22,718 nucleotides of DNA from Verrucomicrobia bacterium UBA1263. Its GTDB lineage: Bacteria; Verrucomicrobiota; Verrucomicrobiia; Limisphaerales; UBA1412. The first letter of the stretch is position 1. Every line of letters begins with the position of its first letter. The notes beneath the pieces were generated by a model. That model did no database searches, had not been told where the DNA came from, and was given only the letters and a program-made list of their open reading frames with translations. This document shows, piece after piece, positions 6,447 through 14,238 of the stretch. The stretch lies in assembly GCA_002308515.1 (NCBI GenBank), contig DBVN01000068.1, positions 397 through 23,114 of the forward strand. Reading direction: 5' to 3'. The position numbers and the translations under genes are program-made.

Positions 6447-8570
6447 CTAATTAACTGCCCGATAAAATCTTAAATCTTCTTTAGAAACATTTACCTTCAG
6501 AGTGTTTCTGGCATTGGGAACGTCTGTCCAGCTGCGCGCGTCCACACTCTCCTGAAGAATACCGGTAAAAGTCAGAGTCAGAATGCCATCCGCGTAAACA
6601 TAGGACAATTCCGCGATCCGCGCGGGAGCGTCCCCGCATTCCGTAAGTCTCCCCTGCCATGAATGATACATGTCAATAACGGTCTGCCAGGAAGCGGCAT
6701 AAGCCGGACTGTAATAGCTGACCAGCGTACTGGGTGTATTGCTGTACATACTGGAATCGGCCTGGGGAACATTCCCCGTGTAGTAAACACCGGTCAGGCG
6801 CTTGCACCACGCGAAAGCGTAATTGCCGATCGTGGAAACATTGGCCGGGATCGTAATCGTTTTCAGGTTCTCGCATGACTGGAACGCTTCCGCTCCAATG
6901 CTCTCTAATCCATTGTTGAATACGATGTTCCTCAGATTGACGCATTCGCGGAAAGCCGCATTGCCAATAGACTTCACATTTTGGCCAAAGATGACATTTT
7001 CCAGATCGAAGGAGCCTCTGAACGCGTTGGCGCCAATAGAGATGACGCTACCGGGAAGAGTATAGCCGCTTCTGGTGTTTCCAACCGGATATTGCAAAAG
7101 CGTTGTCCGCGCTTTATCCAGCAAGACTCCATCCAGAGTGCTGTAATTGGGATTAGCCGGACTGACATGGAAGGCTTCCAAAGCACCGCAGCCATAAAAA
7201 GCATCATCCGCAATAGTTTCCAAACTGTCATCCAGCGTGATATCCGTCAGCCATATACACCCGGCAAAGGCATTCCCCCTGATCGAGCGGACCATAGAAG
7301 GAAGCTCATAGCTATTCCTTTTGTTCCCAGCGGGATATTGGATCAGAACGGTTTGACCTTTGTCAAACAGGACACCTTCCTCACTGCTGTAAACCGGGTT
7401 CGCAGGATCCACAACAATATTTTCCAGGCGGGAACACCCCTCAAACGCATCCGTGGAAATGTCACGAATACCGGCCGGGATCGTGATAGTCTTCAGATTT
7501 CTGCATCCGTCAAAGATCCCGGATTCCAGAGAAGTAAGACCTCTGCCCAGCACAATATTCTCCAGATAGAAACATTTGCTGAAAGCTCCCCGCGCTATCT
7601 CGGTAACACTGTCCGGGATGGTATAACTGCTTCTCTCGATCCCTGACGGGTATTGGATCAGGCGCTCCTGTTTTTTATCGAACAAAACACCTTCTTTGCT
7701 GAGATAATAATTGTTTCCGGCATCTACCGTGATGGACTTCAGATTGTCGCATCCATAGAATGCCTTGTCTTTGATCGTCGTCAAGGCAGCCGGAAGAATG
7801 ACCTCTTCCAGACAGGCACTGTCCGCAAACGCTCCCTTTTCGATCACCGTAACAGTGTACAGCAATGTATAGACAGTCCTGGTATTGCCCGCGGGATATT
7901 GGATCAAAGTCTGACAGTCTCTGCTCAGCAAAACGCCATCCAAGGTATAATAGGCCGTGTTTTTAGTATCTGCGGTAATAGTTTCCAACCCTGAACAGGC
8001 AAACGCGCCTTCGCCGATCGTCTGGACACTTCTGCCCAAAGTGACCGTCTTCAGGCTGTCGCAGAAGGCAAATACATTGTTCCCCAGAACTGTGACTTTA
8101 TCGGGGATCGTCACGCTTTCTAAAGAAGAACACCCGCTGAACGCGGAATCACCGATCGACTCCACATTCTTCCCGATCATGAGTGTCTGCAAGTTGGAAC
8201 ATCCTAAAAACGCGTTCGCTTCGATCGCTGTCACATTAGCGCCGATCACTACGCTCTCCAGTGTCTGATAATATGAAAGCGCGTTTTCGGCGATCCCGGT
8301 GACTGAGTACTTTCTCTCGCTATTCGCGACAACCGCGGGAATCTCCAGCGCGACGGGAGTATCCGCGTAATCACACACACAAACCGTTCCGGAAGAGCCG
8401 GACTCCGTAAGAACCCGGTAAGTCAAAGCGTCAAAAGTAAATATTTCACCGACACTTGCCTGCGTACTGATTGAGAAACAAACCGCCAGAGACGGGATCA
8501 GCGATTTCAAAATTTTGGAGTATGATTTTCCTTGGAAATAAAATTTCAGATCTCTTATTTTGCCAGTCAT
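6447..8570 (-). CDS. BspA-like leucine-rich-repeat surface protein
   Basis: The 707-aa exported protein has a long positively charged n-region and a signal peptide ending near STQA (about 38). Next comes the N-cap shared by all LRR proteins here (VGEIFTFDALTYRVL, 40-54), then TpLRR/LRR_5 repeats of about 23 residues (IxIPxxVxxIGxxAFxxCxxL) to about 595. Four longer units interrupt the array at about 207-234, 288-316, 393-421 and 476-503. Each has GVLxxxxxxxLIQYPxGxxR, a hallmark of BspA-type proteins. A cap with YYSPAYAASWQ follows (619-629), and a short C-terminal module ends in RFYRAVN. Unlike the genes at 14239-20977 it has no Ig-like domains. Family members bind host or bacterial surfaces; the ligand is unknown. 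A perfect TTGACA (8657-8662) lies upstream, but the -10 is unclear. No Shine-Dalgarno precedes the ATG. Confidence 0.88.
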   Translation of the reverse strand: MTGKIRDLKFYFQGKSYSKILKSLIPSLAVCFSISTQASVGEIFTFDALTYRVLTESGSSGTVCVCDYADTPVALEIPAVVANSERKYSVTGIAENALSYYQTLESVVIGANVTAIEANAFLGCSNLQTLMIGKNVESIGDSAFSGCSSLESVTIPDKVTVLGNNVFAFCDSLKTVTLGRSVQTIGEGAFACSGLETITADTKNTAYYTLDGVLLSRDCQTLIQYPAGNTRTVYTLLYTVTVIEKGAFADSACLEEVILPAALTTIKDKAFYGCDNLKSITVDAGNNYYLSKEGVLFDKKQERLIQYPSGIERSSYTIPDSVTEIARGAFSKCFYLENIVLGRGLTSLESGIFDGCRNLKTITIPAGIRDISTDAFEGCSRLENIVVDPANPVYSSEEGVLFDKGQTVLIQYPAGNKRNSYELPSMVRSIRGNAFAGCIWLTDITLDDSLETIADDAFYGCGALEAFHVSPANPNYSTLDGVLLDKARTTLLQYPVGNTRSGYTLPGSVISIGANAFRGSFDLENVIFGQNVKSIGNAAFRECVNLRNIVFNNGLESIGAEAFQSCENLKTITIPANVSTIGNYAFAWCKRLTGVYYTGNVPQADSSMYSNTPSTLVSYYSPAYAASWQTVIDMYHSWQGRLTECGDAPARIAELSYVYADGILTLTFTGILQESVDARSWTDVPNARNTLKVNVSKEDLRFYRAVN

Positions 8571-8732
8571 AGTTTATTGAATGATACCAAAAATGACGTA
8601 TTGTTGTCTCTGCGAACAGAAAACAACACGGCTATGCTGAAAATCTTTCCTCCGATTGTCAAGAAAAATAGAATAATAATCTCTCTCCGTAGTGGTTAAA
8701 GAGAAAACAGAAGAATACTCAAATGGTCAATA

Positions 8733-8769
8733 GGCGTAAAATTAGGAATTGAATTCCTAAAATTACGCC
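8733..8769. repeat. 37-bp near-perfect palindrome
   Basis: Arms 8733-8750 and 8752-8769 pair around G8751 with 16 of 18 positions complementary. The outer ends are GGCGTAA and TTACGCC. The inner part is partly copied in direct orientation just to the right (AAAATTAGGAATTGAA at about 8770). Confidence 0.75.
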
Positions 8770-8841
8770 AAAATTAGGAATTGAAGTACTAAAATTAGCA
8801 TTATTTTAGAAAATTTTGTTTTAATTTTAGGCGAATTTTAG
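8757..8841. promoter_or_regulatory. Cluster of four CTAAAATT(A) motifs before the ATPase gene
   Basis: CTAAAATTA occurs at 8757-8765 and 8789-8797. Its reverse complement TAATTTTAG occurs at 8822-8830, and a GAATTTTAG variant at 8833-8841. Two copies face each way, ending 50 bp before the ATPase start. This looks like a multi-site operator, perhaps for the protein's own winged helix; that is inference. Confidence 0.45.
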
Positions 8842-8891
8842 TAGAATAATTCCCGAACTGCAAATAAACGCAGTGGATGAAAGGAAACAAT

Positions 8892-10139
8892 ATGGGGAAA
8901 GCCAGACAAATAACCTCCTCAATAGCAAAGATAAAGAACCGAAAAACAGGTCGTATCCTGGTCATCACCGGGGCTAGACAAGTAGGCAAGACGACATTGG
9001 TGAAAAATTTACTCGATGACTATACCTATCTGTCCATTGAAGACCCTGTTGTGCGAGGCAGTTATACACAACTGACTTCTTCACAGTGGCACACTCTCTA
9101 CCCCAAAGCCTCACTGGATGAGGTGCAGAAAGCGCCCGTCCTGATAGAGAGCATCAAGGCCGCTTATGATCAATACCCGGATGTTCGCTATGTTCTGCTG
9201 GGGTCCAGTCAGTTGCTTCTGCTTCAGAAAGTCAGGGAGAGTCTGGCCGGACGCTGCACTATATTTGATATGTATCCCCTTACGCTGCCGGAACTTCAAA
9301 CCTCCAACTGGTCGGATAATATCCAAATATCACTCTGGCAAAGATTACTCAAACAACAAACTCCGGACTTTTTCCCATCCTTCCTCATGGATCCCCGTAT
9401 GGCCGCAAAAAAAGCCGCCTGGGACTATCTCCTGTGCTTTGGCGGGTATCCGGCACTTGTGGACGAGGAGCTGACTGATCAGGAGCGCTATCAATGGCTG
9501 CACGACTATGTGCGCACCTATCTGGAGAGGGATATCCGCGACTTGGCTTCCTTCCGGGATCTGGAGCCTTTTGTAAAACTTCAGCATTCCTTCGCTCTGC
9601 AAACGGCGCACACACTGAACGCATCCACTTTGTCCCGCGATTTGGGCATCAGCGCCAAAACAGTACAGCATTATCTGGAGTACCTGAACATCAGCTACCA
9701 GGCATTGACTCTGCCCTCCTGGTCACGCAATCAAAACAAACGCCTGACCAAAGCGCCCAAAGTCCATCTGCTGGATATGGGAGTACTTCAAGCGGTTCTG
9801 CGGAAACACGGCGGGCTGACCGGAGCGGAGTTTGAGAGTGCTGTCGTTTCTGAGCTTTATAAACAAGCCAGGAATATCCTGTCCAACGCCGATTTTTATC
9901 ATCTGCGCACTTTGGACGGCAGAGAAGTGGATCTGCTGGTTGAGCTGGAAAACGGATATTTTGCCTTTGAGATCAAAATGGCATCGAACATCTCTAAGAC
10001 AGATGCCCGGCATTTGCTGAAATTGGAGGAGTTCCTCGACAAGCCGCTGATCCACGCTTTCGTACTCTCCAATGACAACACGACCCGGCGGATCACGGAT
10101 AAGATCACCGCGATTCACACGGCGATGTTCCTGGGGTAG
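8892..10139 (+). CDS. AAA+ ATPase with DUF4143 (AAA_14 family)
   Basis: I start this 415-aa protein at ATG 8892, because AAAGGA lies 6 nt upstream; an earlier in-frame ATG at 8877 has no such site. It has Walker A GARQVGKTT (27-35), Walker B-like ASLDEVQ (73-79) and a sensor-like LLGSSQ (102-107). Next come the DUF4143 signature YVRTYLERDIRDL (206-218) and a winged-helix segment STLSRDLGISAKTVQHYL (about 245-262). The C-terminal part has E345/D347 and E360-x-K362 in a PD-(D/E)XK nuclease-like arrangement. This is the usual AAA_14 + wHTH + DUF4143 architecture and length. The family is widespread, often in many copies, with no settled function; mobile-element or defence links have been suggested. 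It is the only plus-strand gene left of 12706, and its stop directly abuts a convergent pilin-gene stop, which fits insertion as a cassette. Confidence 0.87.
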   Translation: MGKARQITSSIAKIKNRKTGRILVITGARQVGKTTLVKNLLDDYTYLSIEDPVVRGSYTQLTSSQWHTLYPKASLDEVQKAPVLIESIKAAYDQYPDVRYVLLGSSQLLLLQKVRESLAGRCTIFDMYPLTLPELQTSNWSDNIQISLWQRLLKQQTPDFFPSFLMDPRMAAKKAAWDYLLCFGGYPALVDEELTDQERYQWLHDYVRTYLERDIRDLASFRDLEPFVKLQHSFALQTAHTLNASTLSRDLGISAKTVQHYLEYLNISYQALTLPSWSRNQNKRLTKAPKVHLLDMGVLQAVLRKHGGLTGAEFESAVVSELYKQARNILSNADFYHLRTLDGREVDLLVELENGYFAFEIKMASNISKTDARHLLKLEEFLDKPLIHAFVLSNDNTTRRITDKITAIHTAMFLG

Positions 10140-10769
10140 CTAATTTCTCAAGCGCAGGAGGACTTTGCCGGACAGCTCCGCGCTGGGTTTGGTTCGTTCT
10201 TCATCCCAATAGCGGCGGCAGGTCCAGCTCAATTCCACTGACTGACAGCTGCTGAGAGTGTGCGGGAATATCTCTGGCTGTTCCAACGCGATCATTTGAT
10301 TGGACAAGGAAGCGTATTCCCTTTGCAGCAGACGGTAGTGGATCTCTTCGCAGTCTCTCAGGAGTACGGTGACATTGCTTTCCTGCACCCGCAAAAGCAG
10401 CCGGTCTTCCGTGTCATAAACAAAGGAAACGATCCCGGCATTTGTCGAAACGGTCTCGGCTGCCGGCTCACTCTGCGTGTTAGTGCCAGCAAATTCCGGG
10501 ATCTTTACCGCCAGAAAAAAGGGATCCGGCTGCGCGTCGGCAATAAAATCCGCGGACAGGAGTGTATCCGTCAAAATCGCTTTGGCGGCGCGCTCCTGTT
10601 TCAGGAGTTCGTCATTGTCGCGGATCACTCCGTAGCTTCGATTGGCCACCAGAGTCACCGTCATAACGACACTTAGAAAAATCACGATGATCCCCAGGCA
10701 GATGCTCATTTCCACCAGCGTAAAGCCGCCCTGCCAATATCTTGATTTTTGCCGCGCGGGATTCACCAT
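10140..10769 (-). CDS. Prepilin-like protein, PilW/GspJ-like minor (pseudo)pilin
   Basis: The 209-aa protein has a type IV prepilin leader: basic residues, then GG/FTLVE with cleavage expected after Gly15, Phe16 as +1 and Glu20 as the conserved +5 glutamate. A hydrophobic helix follows to about 41. The rest is a soluble domain with no recognised motif. Such proteins are processed by PilD-type peptidase and join type IV pili or type II secretion pseudopili. No assembly genes are in the window. The ATG overlaps the end of the upstream prepilin gene by 7 nt (ATGGTGA). GGAG lies only 2 nt before the ATG, so the GTG at 10766 is an equally good start, and coupling is likely. Its TAG lies directly against the stop of the convergent ATPase gene. 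Confidence 0.8.
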   Translation of the reverse strand: MVNPARQKSRYWQGGFTLVEMSICLGIIVIFLSVVMTVTLVANRSYGVIRDNDELLKQERAAKAILTDTLLSADFIADAQPDPFFLAVKIPEFAGTNTQSEPAAETVSTNAGIVSFVYDTEDRLLLRVQESNVTVLLRDCEEIHYRLLQREYASLSNQMIALEQPEIFPHTLSSCQSVELSWTCRRYWDEERTKPSAELSGKVLLRLRN

Positions 10770-11455
10770 AACTCCGATCGTGACGCTTTCCAGTTTTCGA
10801 CTGTGTCCAGAATATCTTTCTGAGAGACGCTCCCCGTGTCTTTATAGGGATCTTCCTGGAACGATGTGAGGTTGTCTTGAGAGAGATTGATCTCGATCGA
10901 GTTGGTATGGAGTTTCCCCCGGCTGAGCCATTGGACGGAGATCAGCGCGCGGCGCATCGTGTCGTTGTAGCCCAGCACATTGCTTTCCAGGAAAGGTTTG
11001 ATCTCGATCGTGCCGGCGTAGATGATATTGGTATCGGATATGCGGTTGGTCTGGAGTGTGCCGAACTCATTTGTGGAGACCAGCTCCACCACCGGGATGA
11101 CAGGGATATCCGTTCCGTTTACTGGATCTGTGGCATAGGCCACAGCTTCATTGGTGGAGACCGTAATGGCTATGTCGTTGGTGCCGCTCTGGACGGGATA
11201 AAGGTAATCAATGAAATTCGTGTGGAAATTCCCGGCGCAAAGCAGATCCCAACGCAGCAGGCTCAAACGTTCCGCCTCGGCTGTCAGAATATCCGCGGAG
11301 CGATCCCATTCCCGGTTAGACTGGATCGTGGCCAGACAGAAGTTGATCCCGCCTGTGATGCCGAGAACGCTCAATCCCACAATAACCACGCTGATCAGCG
11401 TTTCTATCAGGGAAAAAGCACTCTCGACCTTTAATGCCCCGTCTTCAATTCTCAA
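10763..11455 (-). CDS. Prepilin-like protein, PilV/GspI-like minor (pseudo)pilin
   Basis: The 230-aa product begins with TTG at 11455, preceded by AGGA with a 5-nt gap. The N-terminus has the type III signal SA/FSLIETLISVVIVGLSVLG: cleavage after Ala13, Phe14 as +1, Glu18 as +5, then a hydrophobic helix to about 35. The remainder is a soluble domain rich in TN and SN dipeptides with no clear motif. It lies 7 bp after the epimerase gene and overlaps the next prepilin gene by 7 bp, so the three form one operon. The PilV-then-PilW-like order is typical of minor pilin clusters, but major pilin, ATPase and platform genes are missing here, so these may serve an unlinked secretion or pilus machine. 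Confidence 0.78.
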   Translation of the reverse strand: MRIEDGALKVESAFSLIETLISVVIVGLSVLGITGGINFCLATIQSNREWDRSADILTAEAERLSLLRWDLLCAGNFHTNFIDYLYPVQSGTNDIAITVSTNEAVAYATDPVNGTDIPVIPVVELVSTNEFGTLQTNRISDTNIIYAGTIEIKPFLESNVLGYNDTMRRALISVQWLSRGKLHTNSIEINLSQDNLTSFQEDPYKDTGSVSQKDILDTVENWKASRSELW

Positions 11456-11462
11456 TGATTTC

Positions 11463-12527
11463 CTAGAGTTTAACGTCTTTCAGCCACTCCGCGTGTTCCA
11501 GAGCCCAGTCCACCGAGCGCTGGAAACCTTCTTCCGGCGACACCTGCGGCTTCCATCCCAGCAGTCTATCTGCTTTGCTGATGTCGGCCCAGGTCTCAGC
11601 GATATCCGCGATGTGGAAAGGTTTGTAGTTGATTTGTGCCTTCTTGCCCAGAGCTTTTTCGATGAAAGCGATCACTGCGTTGAGCGAGATCGGATTTCTT
11701 CCGCCGCCCAGATTGATGATCTCATAGCCCAGCGGTTTCATCGCGGCGACAGTGCCTCTGGCAATGTCTTCCACATAGGTGAAATCTCTGGATTGGGAGC
11801 CGTCGCCGAACAATTCGATCGGCTTGCCGTCCATGATCCACTTGATAAAGCGGAAGATAGACATATCCGGACGGCCCGCGGGACCGAACACGGTAAAGTA
11901 GCGGACAATGGTCGAATCCAGTCCGTAAAGTTTGTGATAGGAATAGGCCATCAGCTCGCCCGCTTTCTTGGAGGCGGCATAAGGCGACAGCGGTGTATTG
12001 ACCGGAAGATCTTCTGTGAAAGGCATTTTCTGCCCGGCATAGAGCGAGGACGTGGAGGCCATCACGTGTTTTTTCACACCGTGTTTGCGCATACAGTCCA
12101 GGATGTTCAGGGTGCCCATGGCGTTGGTCGTCATGTACACGAACGGATTTTCCATGGAATAGCGCACACCGGCGCGGGCCGCCAGATTCAATACGGCCTC
12201 AAATTGATATTCCTCAAAAAGTTTTTCCAGCTCAGGCAGTTTTTCAATATCCAGCGGATAGAAGATGAACTTGCCGTCCGCGCTGACTTGTTTTCCGCTT
12301 TCAGGTGTGGCTGTCCAATAGATGCTTTGAGCCGGATCTTTGCTTTGCAGAAAACGGTCGTTCCCCAGCAGCCGGCTGAGCCGGTAGTCTTTTAAGCGGA
12401 CATCATAGTAATCGTTCAAATTATCCAGACCGACCACCGTCCAGCCTTGACGCAAAAGCAGTTCCGCCGTTTTGGACGCGATAAAGCCGGCAACGCCTGT
12501 GACTAAAACAACCTTATTCTCACTCAT
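11463..12527 (-). CDS. NAD-dependent sugar-nucleotide epimerase, UDP-glucuronate 4-epimerase-like
   Basis: The 354-aa enzyme is an extended short-chain dehydrogenase. Its Rossmann glycine motif is TGVAGFIAS (10-18), followed by DNLNDYYDVRLK (35-46), LAARAGVRYS (115-124), catalytic Ser region TSS (159-161), YAASK (Tyr183, Lys187) and FGPAGRPDM (214-222). The DNLNDYYD, ARAGVRYS and GRPDM motifs are typical of the branch that turns UDP-glucuronate into UDP-galacturonate. The relaxed signature YVEDIARGTV and a C-terminal DISKADRLLGWKP fit as well. The product would feed capsule, O-antigen or other envelope glycans in the cytoplasm. An insertion around 62-86 lengthens the usual N-terminal part. 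A promoter lies at 12579-12607, and a 5-bp GC stem (12545-12549 with 12564-12568) lies in the leader. It heads the operon with two prepilin genes. Confidence 0.88.
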   Translation of the reverse strand: MSENKVVLVTGVAGFIASKTAELLLRQGWTVVGLDNLNDYYDVRLKDYRLSRLLGNDRFLQSKDPAQSIYWTATPESGKQVSADGKFIFYPLDIEKLPELEKLFEEYQFEAVLNLAARAGVRYSMENPFVYMTTNAMGTLNILDCMRKHGVKKHVMASTSSLYAGQKMPFTEDLPVNTPLSPYAASKKAGELMAYSYHKLYGLDSTIVRYFTVFGPAGRPDMSIFRFIKWIMDGKPIELFGDGSQSRDFTYVEDIARGTVAAMKPLGYEIINLGGGRNPISLNAVIAFIEKALGKKAQINYKPFHIADIAETWADISKADRLLGWKPQVSPEEGFQRSVDWALEHAEWLKDVKL

Positions 12528-12578
12528 GATTCTAATAAATTCCCGGCGGTTTTTCTCCTGATGCCGCCATCTGCTTCT

Positions 12579-12607
12579 ATTGTATGCGATTACCCTCCTT
12601 TGGACAA
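12579..12607 (-). promoter_or_regulatory. Promoter of the epimerase-prepilin operon
   Basis: On the minus strand: -35 TTGTCC (12602-12607), 17-nt spacer, -10 TACAAT (12579-12584). It is about 50 bp before the ATG at 12527. Confidence 0.6.
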
Positions 12608-12663
12608 GATATTAAAGAGGAAAACAGTGATCCGGCTCCGATACCGCCTCCGCGAAAAACTTC

Positions 12664-12691
12664 TTGACCCTTCCTCATTGAATAGTAAGAC
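12664..12691 (+). promoter_or_regulatory. Possible promoter of the COG3014-like lipoprotein gene
   Basis: TTGACC (12664-12669), a 16-nt spacer and TAAGAC (12686-12691). Transcription would start only a few nt before the first ATG (12706), which makes a later start codon more likely. Confidence 0.35.
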
Positions 12692-12705
12692 TTTTCAGCG
12701 GACGG

Positions 12706-14169
12706 ATGTCTGCTTCATCTAATATGAACAGCGTTTTAAAGTGCATCGGCAGAATGATACACACACCCAAGATGATCTTTTTGGGGGTGATCCTCTGTAT
12801 TCTGCCGCTGACCGGATGTGTCAGTTACCAGGACCAGGCCAGAGAGATACATCAATATTATCATTCCGGCGATTTCGATACCGCTCAGGCCGCTCTGAGC
12901 CGAAAGGCCAATAAAAAGGCCAAAGGCAAGGACGCTCTGATCTGGCGGCTGGAGGAGGCTTCGGCTCTCAGGGTCAACAACCGTCTGGAGGACAGTACGC
13001 GTTCTTTTGAGATCGCGGATCAGATGATCCGGGATTTCGAGGACAATTCCGCCAGTTTCCATCTGGGACAAGAAACGCTCTCCGCTTTCAGCAATCCGGC
13101 CAATATCACTTACGAGGGCTGGATGACCGACCGCATCATGGTCAGCACCTATCTGGGGGTACACAACATCATTCAGGGCAATGAGGACGCCGCCCGTGTG
13201 CATTTGAACAAAGCCTATCAGCGCCAAAGGGATGCTGTCACCAGGAACGCCAAACAAATCGAAAAGGAACAGGAGGAGCTGCGCCGCGGCAGCCAGTCCG
13301 GACAGGCCGTCTCTGACCAACGGGTCAACAACCAGGTGAACAGTCTCTACACCGACCTGAAAAAACTGGAACCCATCGCGGATTATGTCAATCCCTTTAC
13401 CTCTTACATCCGGGGACTTTTCTTCCTTTATTACGCGACCGATGCCGGTGATCTGGACATTGCCCTGAAATCCCTCCAGCAAGCTGCCGCGTTCGCTCCC
13501 GGCAATTCTTATGTGAAACAGGATCTGGCTCTGGCCGAATCTTTCACCAAAGGCGAAGGGGTCCTGCCGAATGTGACCTATGTCATCTTTGAAAGCGGCT
13601 CCGCTCCCTGGCTGGAACAGGAGCGCATCGACCTGCCTCTGCCGATAGATAAAGGCATCTATTCTTTCAATGTCGCCTTTCCGGTCTTTATGCCCCAATA
13701 CGGAGTCAACACACTCCAGGTCCGATCCGGCTCTCAAGTACATCAGACTCAGATGCTGGCCGATATGAACCGGATCTTCGGCACGGATTTCCAGCGGGAA
13801 CTGCCCCGCATCGTCGCCCGTACCATTGCCACGGTGGTACTCCGTCAGGCGGCCTCCATTGCCGCCAATCAGGCATTGAAGAACACGGGCAATGACGCCG
13901 CTCAGATCCTGGGCGGCTTGGCCATTCTGGCGGCACAAGCCTCTGTGAATATCGCCGATACCCGTTCCTGGACACTGCTGCCCCAAAACTTCCAGATCTG
14001 CCGCATTCCCACTCCCAGAGACGGACGGCTGACTCTGGTGGACGGCCGCCAGAACGCGCTCGTCAATCTGCCTCCCGGTCATGGACCTAACCTGGTCTTT
14101 GTCAAATCGCCGGGGCAAGGCACCACCCGTATGATCATCTGGAGCCGCAAACTGGGCAGCGACCAGTAA
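12706..14169 (+). CDS. Lipoprotein of the COG3014 type
   Basis: The 487-aa protein has a lipobox LTGC with Cys38, giving a lipid-anchored envelope protein. In-frame ATGs occur at 12706, 12724, 12754 and 12772. None has a clear ribosome site, and the start at 12754 gives the most ordinary lipoprotein signal peptide (Cys at 22). Residues about 45-300 are helical and TPR-like, with a charged coiled-coil stretch at about 180-197. The family block follows: IFESGSAPWLEQERIDLPLP, then a YGVNTLQVR-like strand and an Ala-rich segment RTIATVVLRQAAS. A basic C-terminal part ends near WSRKLGS. This matches my memory of the COG3014 family, often found next to outer-membrane lipoprotein genes; its role is unsettled. 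The gene is single, with a divergent neighbour upstream and a terminator 18 bp past its stop. Confidence 0.78.
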   Translation: MSASSNMNSVLKCIGRMIHTPKMIFLGVILCILPLTGCVSYQDQAREIHQYYHSGDFDTAQAALSRKANKKAKGKDALIWRLEEASALRVNNRLEDSTRSFEIADQMIRDFEDNSASFHLGQETLSAFSNPANITYEGWMTDRIMVSTYLGVHNIIQGNEDAARVHLNKAYQRQRDAVTRNAKQIEKEQEELRRGSQSGQAVSDQRVNNQVNSLYTDLKKLEPIADYVNPFTSYIRGLFFLYYATDAGDLDIALKSLQQAAAFAPGNSYVKQDLALAESFTKGEGVLPNVTYVIFESGSAPWLEQERIDLPLPIDKGIYSFNVAFPVFMPQYGVNTLQVRSGSQVHQTQMLADMNRIFGTDFQRELPRIVARTIATVVLRQAASIAANQALKNTGNDAAQILGGLAILAAQASVNIADTRSWTLLPQNFQICRIPTPRDGRLTLVDGRQNALVNLPPGHGPNLVFVKSPGQGTTRMIIWSRKLGSDQ

Positions 14170-14186
14170 GGCTCCATCTGTTAAAA

Positions 14187-14216
14187 AATCCCCGATGCTG
14201 TTTCACATCGGGGATT
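14187..14216. terminator. Bidirectional intrinsic terminator
   Basis: A perfect 11-bp stem AATCCCCGATG (14187-14197) pairs with 14206-14216 around an 8-nt loop. A run of T follows on the plus strand (CTTCGTTTTT) and a T6 run on the minus strand. It lies between the convergent lipoprotein and BspA-like genes and can stop both. Confidence 0.9.
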
Positions 14217-14238
14217 CTTCGTTTTTACCGTGAAACGG

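Larger units (their letters stand above)
4576..6472. repeat. Tandem segmental duplication carrying the esterase, its promoter and the tail of the preceding gene
   Basis: Unit A spans about 4576-5521 and unit B about 5534-6472. The similarity is not limited to the proteins. It continues through the leader, through the promoter with its palindrome, and into 26 bp at the outer end (5496-5521 against 6447-6472, four mismatches by my alignment). The outer end of unit B is the 3' end of the BspA-like gene at 6447-8570. Confidence 0.8.
8571..8876. other. 306-bp divergent intergenic region, AT-rich, with operator-like repeats
   Basis: It separates the minus-strand BspA-like gene from the plus-strand ATPase. 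The left half has a TTGACA box for the minus-strand gene (8657-8662). The right half (8733-8841) is very AT-rich and holds the palindrome and motif cluster listed separately. No gene was seen. Confidence 0.7.

Noticed and set aside
11211..12395. 394-codon open frame on the plus strand
   Set aside because: Antisense to the epimerase and a prepilin gene, both with clear motifs; no signal or domain in the translation.
12736..14118. Long open frame of 460 codons on the minus strand
   Set aside because: It lies wholly opposite the lipoprotein gene, which has a lipobox, a family match and a terminator. The minus-strand translation has no domain or ribosome site and is low in recognisable structure.
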